From: Tetrahymena thermophila SB210
Lineage: Eukaryota > Ciliophora > Oligohymenophorea > Hymenostomatida > Tetrahymenidae
DNA length: 64,000 bases
NCBI RefSeq assembly: GCF_000189635.1
Contig: NW_002476457.1
Location: 310,001 to 374,000 of the forward strand
Direction of reading: 5' to 3'
In this document: one piece after another, positions 52,901-64,000 of the stretch
Position numbering within the stretch: position 1 is the first letter of the stretch
How the letters are laid out: every line of letters begins with the position of its first letter
The notes under the pieces: model-generated
What the model was told of the DNA's origin: nothing
What the model saw: only the letters and a program-made list of their open reading frames with translations
Database searches by the model: none
Program-made: the position numbers and the translations under genes

Positions 52901-54118
52901 ATGTAATAAGAAAATGTTAAGGATTAATTAGAATGCCAAACTCTAAAGGAATTCGAAAGAGATATAGGCTATTAAAAAGAAATATCTGAAGAAAAACATC
53001 AAAATTCAAATAGTGACTACCTAAATCTTGAAGAAAATCAAAACTATTTTATTGATGATAATACAGTTTAGTCTGTTTTAAAAATCTTAAATAAACTAAA
53101 TAAAACTCAACCATCATAGATGAGTTGTAAAAAGAGTACTGATTTGCAAATCAATATTAAAGAAAGATTTTACAGTCAATTTTTAAAACTTCGTTTAGAG
53201 AATATTTAAATTCCTTCATTAATAAATATTTGTTAAAGCTTAGGTTAATTTAAAAATATTTAAGATATGTATCTGTTTATTGATTTAGAAATTAACTCTT
53301 AACTTGAAATTGACTTGTTAGATTCAATTAATAAACTAGAAAAACTCTAAGTTTTAAATTTATATTTAAAAAAGAATTACTACATTAATACTAATTAAAA
53401 ATTTCTACTGCAAGATATTTGTAAAGTATTTTATTGTTCATTTTCTAATTATTATTAATTTTTTGAAAGATCTCTAAAAGATTAGAATGCAAGTAAAGTT
53501 TTAAGCACATTAGAAAATTTAAATTTTCTTTAAAATCCTAAACTTGTATTTGTAATATTTTAAATTTCTGAAGATTTCCTTAATAGTCTATGCTTTTTTA
53601 CTTTGAAAGCAAAATTTAACTATTAGATAACAATATAGTCAGAATATAGATTTTAAAGAGATTGGGAGAATGAAAATTATAAAAACCTTAATTCAATAAG
53701 TTTGTAATTTTTGAAATAAATTAAAATTATTGTAAAACATTACAAAAAAGTTAAAGTAGTAAAAACAAACCTCAAAATTTAATTTTTAGAAAATTATGAT
53801 GTAAATGTGGATACAAAATTATATGATTAATTTAGTATTAACAAATTTGAAAATTAGTTAGACTTAAATTTACTCATGAGGATATGCCCAAACAGTGATT
53901 TAAATTATTTTTATAGCCAATTTGAGGATACATTTATTTAAATAGGAAGTATTTCTTCAATTGAAATTTATATCAACAAATGGAATTATCAATATATAAT
54001 AGAGAAGGGGAATTATAGCTCAACTCACCTATACTACCCATAAGATATCAAAATTTAACATAATAAAATTCCAATTTTTGTTAGTAAAAAAATATAAAAT
54101 AATGGAAAAATTGGTTGA
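52901..54118 (+). CDS. Leucine-rich-repeat-like protein, C-terminally replaced copy
   Basis: A single frame of 406 codons from ATG to TGA, closely similar to the gene at 49981 through the shared IQIGSISSIEI motif. There the homology stops: about 100 C-terminal residues of the parent are missing, and the frame continues into unrelated sequence (YQYIIEKGNYSSTHLYYP) for about 50 codons before TGA. No internal TGA breaks the shared part despite many substitutions and a few in-frame indels, so it has either stayed coding or is recent. It could be expressed as a shortened paralogue or be a pseudogene in the making. Confidence 0.7.
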
Positions 54119-54609
54119 TATTTTATTCTATGGATTTTAAAATTAATTTTATTTATTATAAAATTAATTAAAATCTTCATACTTTTAAAATATTTGAATT
54201 TAAATATTCTTATAAAAGCATTTTTATTATCTAAAGTTATAAAAAGTCCAAATTAATAAACAAAATTACTCATATATGTAATTTTATTAGGAAATGTTAA
54301 TTTAAACTAAAGCTTCTTATCAAAAATAACACAAAAAAGCTTAATAATAAGCTAACATTGGATAAAAAAATAAATGAAAAAGTACTACTACTACAATAAG
54401 ATTTTACAAATTAAAATTTATCAAATTAGAATTCCTTAATTGCTTTTGTGTTACTCAAACTGAATTAATAAATTATTTAATGATGAAACTGGATATAATT
54501 AAAAAAATTTTTATTTTTTACAGAATATAATTTTATTAATAACTTAAATTTATAGCAATGATTAAATTGCCTCTTTATATAGGAATTTATATAATATTTA
54601 TAGTAAGTA
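54119..54609. other. AT-rich intergenic stretch
   Basis: Nothing recognised; it lies between the convergent LRR-like copy and the ankyrin gene. Confidence 0.5.
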
Positions 54610-55104
54610 TCAGTGTTTTTATGAAAGTAAAGATTTTATTTCTTCATCTCCAGCAACATCTATAGGTGTTTAGTCTCTCTTTTATTTATGATAATAAAAT
54701 AAATATTTAATGTGATAATCATTTATTTATATTTTACTGTATTTTTTAAATTCGGGCTCGAACCTTGCAGTAAGAGATACTTTACTAAGTCTTTATTCTT
54801 TTTATAAGCTGCATAATGCAATATTGTATCTCCCATCTTTAATATTTATAAAAAAACAAAAAATATATATTTAATAAACTAGTTGTGACATAAAATGCAT
54901 CAACCTTGTTTATAGGATCATTTATATTAAAGTTTTCTTCCTTAGTCTTTTGTTCAATTAACGCTTTTATCTTTTTTGTGTCTTCCAAATGCAACAAAAC
55001 CACTAAATTATTGGCAGGTAAGTTCTAATTATAAAATATTTAAAAGTAATTTTATTAAGATAAATAATAAATTATTTATTTATTACAGAACCAGATGCAC
55101 CCAT
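54610..55104 (-). CDS. Small ankyrin-repeat protein with N-myristoylation-type start
   Basis: Four exons (55087-55104, 54905-55024, 54738-54836, 54610-54678) join in phase to 102 codons (101 residues). The first exon encodes only MGASGS, a good N-myristoylation context (Gly2, Ser6). The body is ankyrin-like: NLVVLLHLEDTKKIKALIEQ, then a canonical repeat GDTILHYAAYKKNKDLVKYL, LLQGSSPNLKN and TPIDVAGDEEIKSLL. With about three repeats it is near the minimum that folds. The small size and the lipid-anchor start suggest a membrane-tethered adaptor, which is inference. Intron 2 has a GTTGAT donor rather than the usual GTAA, so that junction is slightly less certain. Confidence 0.75.
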
Positions 55105-56037
55105 AACTATAAATACTATCTTGCTTTTATACTTTTGTACACTAAATTATAATTTATATATTTAAAACTATGCTTTCTTTCTTTCTAAGGTAATACTTCT
55201 TTCTTTTTTGGTTTGTTTAATATAAGATAATAGGCAATCAAATAAAGATTAATATAACAATTTTTTAAAATTAAAAAATTTTAAGATTAATTAATCAAAA
55301 ATGATGAATTGAATTTCTAATAAGGATATATTTATTTGCTTTAATATGTTAGTTTTTCTTTCTTTCTTTTAAATAATTATTTTGTTTTATCTTATCAAAG
55401 TTGATTTATTCTCAACTATTGCTTGGATTAACTTTATATTAAGGATTATAGGTTTAACAATTAGCTGGACTTCCATATGTAAATAAGTTAAGTAATTTGA
55501 TGAAGTACATAGTGGCTAGCATGCTAAGAAATCTGAGCTTATTTATAGCTTAGTTAGTTAATTAGTTTTTAATTGATTCCTATTATTCTTTTAACAAATA
55601 TAAAAGAATCAAAATGAATTCTACATTAAAAAAATAATTATTTTAATAAAAATCGATCGATTTAAGCAGAAAGATGCAAAATGAAAAATAAAAAATAAAC
55701 AGTAAAATAATAGTTAAAATGAGTAGATGTATATTTTAATAAAAATATAAATAATGTTTTTAGTTACTATAACAGTAAATAAGAAAGCAAATAAGCAAGC
55801 AAGCATATCAATCAATAAATAACTAAATGTTTTAGCAAAGAAATATATAACTTTAATACATATAAAAAAACATACAAAGGTATTAAAAATTAAATCAATA
55901 AATCTGAGATATTAATCAATCAATCAATTAATTAATTAATTAAAATATACTCTATTAAAATAATTTGTGTATTTATTAATTTATTTAGCTTATCTATAAT
56001 TTTTATAACTATTTGAGTAAAAATACCTCATTTATAA
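55105..56037. other. Intergenic between divergent genes
   Basis: About 0.9 kb of AT-rich DNA holding the promoters of the ankyrin and beta-helix genes, with simple repeats such as ATCAATCAATCAATTAATTA (near 55915). No gene seen. Confidence 0.5.
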
Positions 56038-59000
56038 ATGAATAACTCTGACCTTAGGACTACCATTAAGAACTAGGAAATATTAAATGCACTAAAACTT
56101 GATTCAGCTAATTTAAAAAAAATGACAGCCCATAATTTTATTGTAGGTAATTAATCAATTAGCAATTCAATATTACATTAAAATTGGCGGAGTAAAAGGA
56201 TAGATAGCAAATAATTAAACATAAGAAGAAGTTTGACTTGTTAGCCTTCATATTAATAGAATTAACTCCTTTTTATATCATTCAAAATTGGAATATGCAT
56301 TGAATAACTACTAACATTTTTTTTAATTAGATTCTGAATCAGGACCTTATAAAACAATTCAAGAAGCAATAGATGCAGCTGAACCAGGTAGCACGATTAA
56401 AATTGCTCCTGGCCTCTATAATGATAATATTTATATAAAGTAATTGAAAGAATACTTTATTTAGCAAAGTTAAAAGGGGATAATAAAATGTTTATTTGTT
56501 ATAAAAAAGCAAACCTGATCTTACCCTAGAACCTAAAGAAAAGGTTGGTGATATCATTTTAGTTGTTTAAAATAAACCCGCTATTAGGGTAAATTTATAG
56601 CCTGGACAGTCTTGCAAGATATCATCAATGAAATTAAGTCATAGTGGCACAAACGAAAATATGTAATAAATTTATTACTCGCATTAATTTTAAAATAATA
56701 GAAAGGCTTTATGAAGTAAAGACCTAAAATAAAATGGAAAATATTTAATTGCAACTTTGTTTAAAAATTAATTAGAGAAGAAATAGAAAAGTTGATGTAA
56801 GAAAAAGAGTTTACATTAAATTTGTTTGGAGGTGGTAAGGTGTTAGATGGCATCTCACAGTATAGTGAATGTGAACCTGATTTAGAACTAGTAAATAAAT
56901 TTCCCATAGAACCCGATATGAATTGTATTCTATATGTAGAAGGAGGAGAGTTAGTCATGGAAAAATGCTTGTTATCACTCAAGTACATAAAAAGATAATA
57001 AATACATTAGAATAATCTAACATAATATAATTCATTTAAAAAAATAGCTTTATTATAAGTAATAATCGTAATATACTTCCTGCAGTTATTGTAACAGAAA
57101 ATGGCAAAATAGACTTTTCCCAAGTAGAAATAAAGGGTAATATAAATCATGAGACAATAGGTAAATAAATAGGATTAAAAATAGATATGAAGCTAGAATA
57201 ATTAATAATTAAAATATAATTATAAAATAGGTGTTATTTTAAGAAAAGGTAATGCAAAAATAGATAAATCTAAAATATATGGGCATTTGTTTGGTGGAAT
57301 AGCTATATGGAGTAATAAAAATAATGTAATCAAAATAACAAATAGTAAAATATATAAAAACTCAAAAATGGGCATTCATTGTGTTGGAGAAGTAAAACAC
57401 TTTATTTATTTATCTATCTATCTATTTTTATAATATTTTAAGACATAAATATTGAAATTGAAATTTTTATTTTATTTAGGATGGAGAAGTTTTAATAGAA
57501 GGAAATAAAATAGAAAATAATAACGGATCAGGCGTTAAAATTGGAATAGCCAATAAGTGTTAAATCATAAAGAATGAAATCAAATAAAATTAAATAGGAG
57601 TTGAAGTCATTTCTGGAGAGCCCTTTATATTCTCAAACAAAATAGATAAAAATTACACAGATGGCATTCTTACTAACACTTTCCATAATATAAGGTTAGC
57701 TATTAATTAATCTATCTACCTCAAATCCAAAATTATTTATTTATTTATTAAAAAAATAAAACTTATTCAAAATTTATTTTTCAATAAAAATATCTTTTGA
57801 AATAATTTTAATTAGCTTCAAGAATAAAGAATGAGTTTTTATATTGAATAAAATTGTTTTTAAATTCTAATTTTAAATAAATTTTAATAAAATATTTCGA
57901 TTTAAAAATTTTATTAATAAATAATTATTTTCATAATAGATGTGATGCAATAATAAAAAATAATTTAAGTATTTGCAGGAATAGTGATAATGGCATTCAT
58001 TGCAAAGGACTTAATAATTATACAAAAATAGAACTGAACTCTTTTATTGCTTATAATAAAAAAGCTGGCATTAAAATAGATGAAGAGGCTACAGTTTCAA
58101 TTTTTAAAAATAAGGTCTAAAAAAATTTTACTTAAGTAAAAATAATTAGTTTTATAAAATAAGTATTCAAAAGTAAATAATTACTTAGGGAATTTTATTA
58201 GTAGAATCAAGTAGTGCAGTCATAGAATAAAATGAAATAAAGGAAAATATAAAAGCAAATATTGCCATGGGAGGTATTAATGCAATCAACACTTGCATCT
58301 TGAAAAATATTATTTCTGGAGGAAGATGTGAAGGGATTTTTATTATAGAGAGTGGTAATTGCTGGATAAAAGAAAATAATATATCAGACAATAATGATGG
58401 AATTGTTTGCATAACCTCATTGCCCGAAATATCTTTTAACGATATTTCTAAAAATAAAAGCAATGGTATTCTTTCAATTCAATTATTTTATCAAATTATA
58501 GATCTTATAATTTCTTGATTAAAAGGTATAATGGTAATGAAAGATAGTAGGCCTAATATAGTTTCTAATATAATAACTGATAATGATGGTATAGGATTAT
58601 TTATTAGAGATAAAAGCTGGGGTAAAATAAAAGATAACACAGTAAAATAAATTTTGTACCAAAATATAAATTTAAAAACTTATTTATTAATTTAAACAGA
58701 TTAAAAGTAATGAAATAGAGCTTGTTTTAGAAAGGAAAAATGAATTTTAATAAAGTATCTTATCAGATAACTCTGTAACAGGAGATATACGTTTACCGTA
58801 AGGTGTTTCTTGCAATATTTTTTGATTAATTAAAAATTTATTAGTTGATAAATAATATCATTAAATACCTAGTTTATTCATACAATATATTTTTAATTTT
58901 AATAAATGTTAATAAATTTGTAATAAAAAAAATACTAAATAAGCTTTTATTTAAAATTATTCTCTTTTGCATCAAACTAAAATTTTATTTATTATTTTCG

Positions 59001-59887
59001 ACTAATGAATAATTCATTATCTTTCAAATAAGAAAGATTTTTTTATATAAGAAAGATTTTAAATGACATACAACTCCAAAAAGATAAAATAAATCTTTAT
59101 TAACCTAAATAAATTTGTTTTTATTTAATAGAAACAAAACAAATCTCCTAATCATGAATAAATTATCATCAATCTTGTAAAAATTGAAAAAAAACATATA
59201 TTTATTTTAAATTAGTAAAATAAATTATTAAATATTGCAAAAATTTATTTAAAAAACTTACTTTTGAAACTGAACAATAAAATAAAATCAAATACAACAT
59301 ATTTTTATTATACATTTTAATCTTAAAATTTCTTTGGAATCTATTTTAATATGATCTTATTTATGTATTGATTAGTAAAATTTCAAAAAATATTTAATAA
59401 TATCAATATTTATATCTAAAAATATATATATGTGTGTGTATTTTTAAAAAAATAAATAAAATTTAATTACACACTTTTATATCGTGTTGAATATTCTTAT
59501 TGATATTTGCTTTTTTGAGTCTAATATTTTAAAATAATTTTTGATAACTAGTTAATCAGAATAGTTAAAGAGATAATAGCTTAGTTTGATAATGGAGTAT
59601 AATTCTCAAGTTTTTTCACAATTATACCTTTAATAAAATTTATTCCATCTCAATTTAAATATTTAGTTAAATTTATATATTCATTCTTTTTCTAACTTCA
59701 AAAAGGCAGCTAATAATATAATGGCCAAGATATTGACCCACTTACAGATTCTAGATGTAATGATATTGCTTAAAAGAAACAGGAAGAACAAAATAGATTG
59801 GACAAGTTTAAAAAAAGATAATAAATTTACTAGTTAGACTTAAGAAAATGTTTGAATAATTCTAAAAAAAGAAGTATTTTTATTTGA
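56038..59887 (+). CDS. Right-handed beta-helix repeat protein (FBXO11/SHCBP1-like PbH1 repeats)
   Basis: A multi-exon gene of about ten introns. After a short N-terminus comes a pectate-lyase-type opening (GPYKTIQEAIDAAEPGSTIK, IAPGLYNDNIYI), then many short parallel-beta-helix turns. Examples are GGIAIWSNKNNVIKITNSKI, IYKNSKMGIHCVGE, NKIENNNGSGVKIG, NGIHCKGLNN, EGIFIIESGNCWIKENNISD, NNDGIVCIT and DNDGIGLFIRDKSWGKIKDN. This is the pattern of intracellular PbH1 proteins such as FBXO11 and SHCBP1; no F-box was seen. No signal peptide, so probably cytosolic. I place the last exon at 59710-59887 (QQYNGQDIDPLTDSR, then KKQEEQNRLDKFKKRQQ) across a 912-nt intron (58798-59709), because it is clearly coding and in phase. 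Reading on instead would stop at 58825. The junction near 56660-56700 is unresolved. Confidence 0.78.
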
Positions 59888-62064
59888 TTAATTAAGGAAA
59901 TTTAATCCTTTGTTTAGATAATTTAGAGCTTATTTAAAATTTTTAGATGATAAGATAAAGCATGGGTTGTATAGGAATGTGTTGGCAAATTAAAAAATAA
60001 GGCATGAGTAAAATAATTACTTTGGAAAGAAAATAGGCATAGCTTAATCGAGAAAAAATGAAAGAAATAAAAGGCAACGGAGTTAAAAAAGAACTTGATA
60101 TTTTATGCAGTAACATCTACAAAAAATTCTTAAAGATATAATATATGAGTTGATACAAATAGTAACTATAAAAACAAGTAGCTTTTATTAGAATTGTAAT
60201 TAAAGTATTAAAATTTATTGAATATTTAATTTTTTCATTTACAAGCAATATATATTTCTGTTTCTGGTAAACTCAGAAAATACAAAGAAAGTCCTTCCTC
60301 ATATTAGACTATGTTTATTTACTTTATGAAAATTAAACAGCTATGAGTTCCTCATATATCACTTTATTCTCTGTAAATGAAAATATAAGTATGTATTCAA
60401 GAAGAATAAGTTGTTTCTAAAATCACATTGACATAAAGTGAAATTAAATAAAATACCTATAAATAAAAAATTTATTAGTATAAATTAGAAATTAAGCAAT
60501 AAATAATTCTGCATTTATTTTTAAATAAAATAAAATTAAGTAAATATGTTGATATTTTAATATTAAAATCTTAATTTAGCTTTAATAAATCATTTATTTT
60601 AGCAAATTTCTTCATTAGTTTCATTAAAAATATAATTTTTACTTAATTTTTTTTAAGTAGAGATTTATTTTTGAGATAATTAATTCCTCTGTTTAGAAAT
60701 TATCATAATAATTAATTTAATATAGCTAGTTTAATTTAAAAATATTTTTTTTTTTCATTTAAGATTTTTCTTTTTGTATTTAAATGCATTTCTTATAAAA
60801 TTTTTAGCGATTTAAAAGTTTCTACTTCAATTCTAAAAATAAGTAAAAAACATAAATTCATAAAAAAAGGTTTATTTCATCTAAAATAAATATATTTTGA
60901 GTAATATATTTCTGTCATATTATTATTTGTAAATTTAAGAATATCTTTTTACTTATTTCAATTCATGAGGTAACAAACTATCATAGTAGTTATATCTTTT
61001 AAAAATCCTAAAGCTTAAAAAAACAATTCATTAATTCTAATTATGTATTAGCTAATAAATCGATTCATCATTTTATGATTATTAAGCACAATATACCTAC
61101 TATAGCTTCTTATTTACTAATTTAAAATTCAAGTATAGAATTTTGCCCAGATTTACATGATATTTTGGTAAATATATTTATAAAATTCTACGCTTTTTGA
61201 TCATATTTTATAAGTTTTATGTTGAATTAATAAAGTTTATTTCAATTGAAAATTAAATAAATTAAGGTCACTTTAGAAAAGAATAAAATAATAAAAAAAA
61301 TATTATTAACTAATTTGTAAGGATAAATAGATATAACATTTATTTAGCATAATGTTTTTTGTAGTTTTATTTGATCAGTTTAATGAAATAAATAAAAATT
61401 ATTTTCCTTCTTCGTTAAAAAAAAAATTTTTTTGGATAAAGTGAATTTAAAATTATAAGAAACACATTTATAAATAATAATAATAATAATTTATATCAAA
61501 GTATTTTATTTGTGTGATGGATGTATGTATTAACAAGTTTTGAATAATTTTATTTTCTTTTCATGGTATATCTTAGTAAATTAAAATAACATTAAAATAT
61601 GAGAAGAAGAATGAATTCTAAGTATCCAAAGTGTTAAAATTATAATTTTAAAATGAAAGCATGACAAGCAAATATCCTATTAATTTAAAAATCTTATTAA
61701 ATAGCCATGAAAGTATATTGAATTAAAAATAATACAAAAAAAGTGAAAGAAAATAATAATTATCTCTGATAGAGAAGAAAGAAAATCATCTTAGTGTTTA
61801 TTCAGAAAATATGAAAAGATAAATCAAGTCTAAATATTCTAATTCATCCTCATTCATTAATTACCTATTCTCATGGAATTTTGTAAAGTGATTTAGTTAA
61901 GGAGGAAAAAAAAAGCTTATAAATAATAGAAAAGTGTTTTATTTATATAATAAATAATTAGATAAACACCTCATATTAATTTGATTAAAAATAATAAAAG
62001 GAAAACAAAAAGAAATTTAAAAAATAAAGCAAGCCACCCTTGTTCATACATACCCTCTTAAATT
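59888..62064. other. AT-rich intergenic region
   Basis: About 2.2 kb. A 101-codon frame (59848-60153) overlapping the last beta-helix exon and a short minus-strand frame near 60265-60400 are too weak to call. TAATAATAATAAT microsatellite near 61480. Nothing else recognised. Confidence 0.5.
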
Positions 62065-63827
62065 ATGGGTACTTTTCTTATCATGAATTTATTTTAGTAT
62101 TTTTATTTATTTACCAAATAATTGTAGAATACTCAGACTACGATAGCCAAGTTGCCCTAAATAATGCTTCCTAATTCAATTAAAAGATAGAGGAATAGCA
62201 TAAGAAACAATGTGAAATATAGCTTAATGCTTAGAAAAAAGAAGTAGAAGATAAAATAAGCAAAGTGTTATCTGAACTTGGAAATATGTCTAAAAACTCA
62301 AAAGAAGCTTTAGGTTTATTTTAGCAACTTTCCCAATTATCTCCTTTGTTAACAGAAATTGGTGCTTAAGTAAAATGCGTTGGTGATGAATTATTTTATA
62401 AACTATATATGCAATACAGAAATGTTTTTAAAGAGTTCTAAGAAAATGTCAATGAATGCAATGTTATTAGTTAGCAAAGTCTTTAAGGACACTCAGACCC
62501 TTAAAAAATGAAGCAAATCAGGGAGAGTATTATAAAGATAGCTAATAAGCTTTCAAATATTAACAAAAACGTATATTAATAATCTCAGAGATATGTTATT
62601 TGGGTAGATTTTAATGATAGCAAAGATAATAAGTAAACTTTAATTCATATCCAAAAATTATATGAAACTTCGTTAGTTGTTAAGTTTTATACAGATGTTA
62701 ATAAATTTAAGTAAGATTACTCTAGCTATAAGGGATAGCCCATCTTCCTTATTTTAAGTGGATAAGTTGCAAATGATTATGCTTCTTCTGATGGTAGATT
62801 ATTCAGTTGGATTAAAAATGAGTGGTTGCAGAAAAAAGAAGATAACAGAATCAGAGGTATTATTATCTACACAAGCGATTAAGGTGTAAAGTTCTTGAAA
62901 AATAAGTTTGAATCAGATGAATCTAAATTAGTTAAAAGAGTCACAGCAAATACAAATGAAATGCTTGAAGTTTTAAGCGGATTAATAACTCCAAGTAAAT
63001 TCTGTCGTGTTATAGGAATAGAAGAGTTTTCAGCCCTCTTTCAAAATAATCTGAAAAACAAACTTACGAGAATGCACATAACTCCACCAACAAATCCTCT
63101 TTCTTATTATAGTCCATAAAATTTTGACTATTCAAAAATGTTTAATGAAGCATACAATACGATCAAAAAATATAAAATTAATTTCTAACCTGATGCTATG
63201 AAATTTGATGAGGTTTTAGATGAAATTAAAAAAATATATAGTAAATATCCAAACAATGAACAGAAAATTGCTTAATAAATGATTTATCTATACTCCTTAG
63301 AAAAGATTCCTTTTTATAAACTTATAAATACTACTTTAAATACTTTAAATGAAGCCCTTATACTTGTAATGATGCCTCTAATTGAGCTATTTTAAACAGC
63401 GATCTTTAAATTCGATGATAGTTCTTTTCCAGAATCAATTTAAAAAGGATAACCTAAAAAAATGTATAGAGGCTCTTCAATTCCTGATGAAAATTATGAT
63501 TAATTAATTAAACCTAACGAATTAATATGCTTACCTTCTTTCTCTTCATTTACAGAAGATATTGAAATTGCCAAGAGATTTTTAAAATTGAATAATTTTA
63601 GTGGCACTAAAGAGTGCATATTTGTGTATGAACATAAAATGGGTAGTGCTTAGTTTGATATTAGACCTAAATATGTAAGTCCAGAATCATTTTTTAAATA
63701 AGAGAAGGAATATATAACATATCCTTGTGTAGCATACAAAATATAATCTATCTAATAAAAAGAAACCTATCCTGGATCTATGGAGAAAGGAGAATTCTAT
63801 AATGAAATCACTCTTATCTTAAATTGA
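62065..63827 (+). CDS. Probable mono-ADP-ribosyltransferase (R-S-E class) with an alpha/beta domain in front
   Basis: Transfers ADP-ribose from NAD to a protein side chain, if active. A two-exon model (62065-62068 and 62128-63827) gives 568 codons; the mini-exon ATGG joins in phase to a long open exon. Residues 1-150 are coiled-coil-like (KKQCEIQLNAQKKEVEDKIS). Residues about 170-290 look like a beta/alpha sandwich (YVIWVDFNDSKDNKQTL, PIFLILSGQVANDYA, IRGIIIYTSDQGVKFL), recalling a receiver-type fold. The C-terminus has the transferase signature: KKMYRGSS (Arg about 449), the S-motif LPSFSSFTEDIEIAKRFL (472-477) and the catalytic-Glu strand FYNEITLIL (Glu about 561). The position two before that Glu is Tyr, not the Glu/Gln of typical E-x-E enzymes. 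The mini-exon start is inferred; an internal Met is possible. Confidence 0.7.
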
Positions 63828-64000
63828 CATTAACAACATTAACTAAAAAATTATCTTTAAGTTAAAAAGCATTAGTATATATAAATTATGCATATATTTA
63901 AAGTTTATATAAACTTTCTATTTCATTTCTTTTTTTATTGATAAACTCAAACAATTTAAGCTTAATTAATTAATTAATTAATTAATATTTTTTTCATAAA
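63828..64000. other. Trailing intergenic sequence
   Basis: Downstream of the transferase stop, ending in a TTAATTAATTAATTAATTAA tract at 63963-63986. No feature recognised before the window edge. Confidence 0.5.

Noticed and set aside
54750-54790. GGGCTCGAACC-like string suggesting a tRNA T-arm
   Set aside because: It lies in the ankyrin exon (LLLQGSSPNLKN, minus strand), and no tRNA cloverleaf surrounds it.
59848-60153. A 101-codon plus-strand frame containing an attractive MGCIGMC motif
   Set aside because: It overlaps in another frame the convincing last exon of the beta-helix gene; the internal MGCIGMC Met has no independent support, and TGA-free frames of this length are common when only TGA stops.
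60265-60400. Short minus-strand frame reading TENKVIYEELIAVQFSQ
   Set aside because: Only about 40 codons, no start, no partner exon found; treated as chance.

Overview
The window is macronuclear-type DNA of a ciliate, almost certainly Tetrahymena (T. thermophila or a close relative). The base composition is very AT-rich. Every long gene uses TAA and TAG inside conserved motifs as glutamine and ends only at TGA. Introns are short and AT-rich with GT...AG ends, and several protein families are typical of Tetrahymena. Standard-code gene finding fails here, so all models were read by hand with the ciliate code. Where exon phases and lengths were checked they sum to whole codons, as stated per gene.

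Layout. 1-5.5 kb: the end of a leucine-rich-repeat-like gene (- strand, running off the left edge), a compact GC-richer island that folds like a structured RNA (1377-1505), and a secreted gamma-glutamyl hydrolase (-). 5.5-19.7 kb: a secreted pepsin-type aspartyl protease followed by a local tandem array. The unit is the 3' end of the protease, a spacer, and a two-span membrane protein gene of a ciliate-expanded family. It holds three membrane-protein genes, two decayed protease tails and four spacer copies, one of which carries a small Tc1/mariner-like MITE. 20-25 kb: a divergent pair of secretory-granule lattice (Grl/trichocyst-matrix-like) genes. 25.8-27.6 kb: an unassigned 550-residue protein. 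29.3-36.7 kb: a very long N-terminal-motor kinesin (-). 37.2-38.0 kb: a near-identical ~396-bp tandem repeat. 38.1-44.1 kb: two single-exon Q/N-rich proteins flanking a 100-N assembly gap. 45.7-48.6 kb: katanin p60, a microtubule-severing AAA ATPase, with ten exons. 49-54.1 kb: a segmental duplication of a leucine-rich-repeat-like gene, the second copy cut short. 54.6-59.9 kb: a small ankyrin-repeat protein with an N-myristoylation-type start, and a beta-helix-repeat protein. 62-63.8 kb: a probable ADP-ribosyltransferase with an alpha/beta domain in front.

No operon logic applies: the genes are single eukaryotic units. Two cytoskeletal genes (kinesin, katanin) and four secretory-pathway genes (hydrolase, protease, two granule proteins) share the window, but nothing shows co-regulation except possibly the divergent granule pair. 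The strongest unexplained items are the structured RNA candidate, the architecture of the ADP-ribosyltransferase-like protein, and the recent history of the protease/membrane-protein array. I found no virus-derived element, tRNA gene or CRISPR array.
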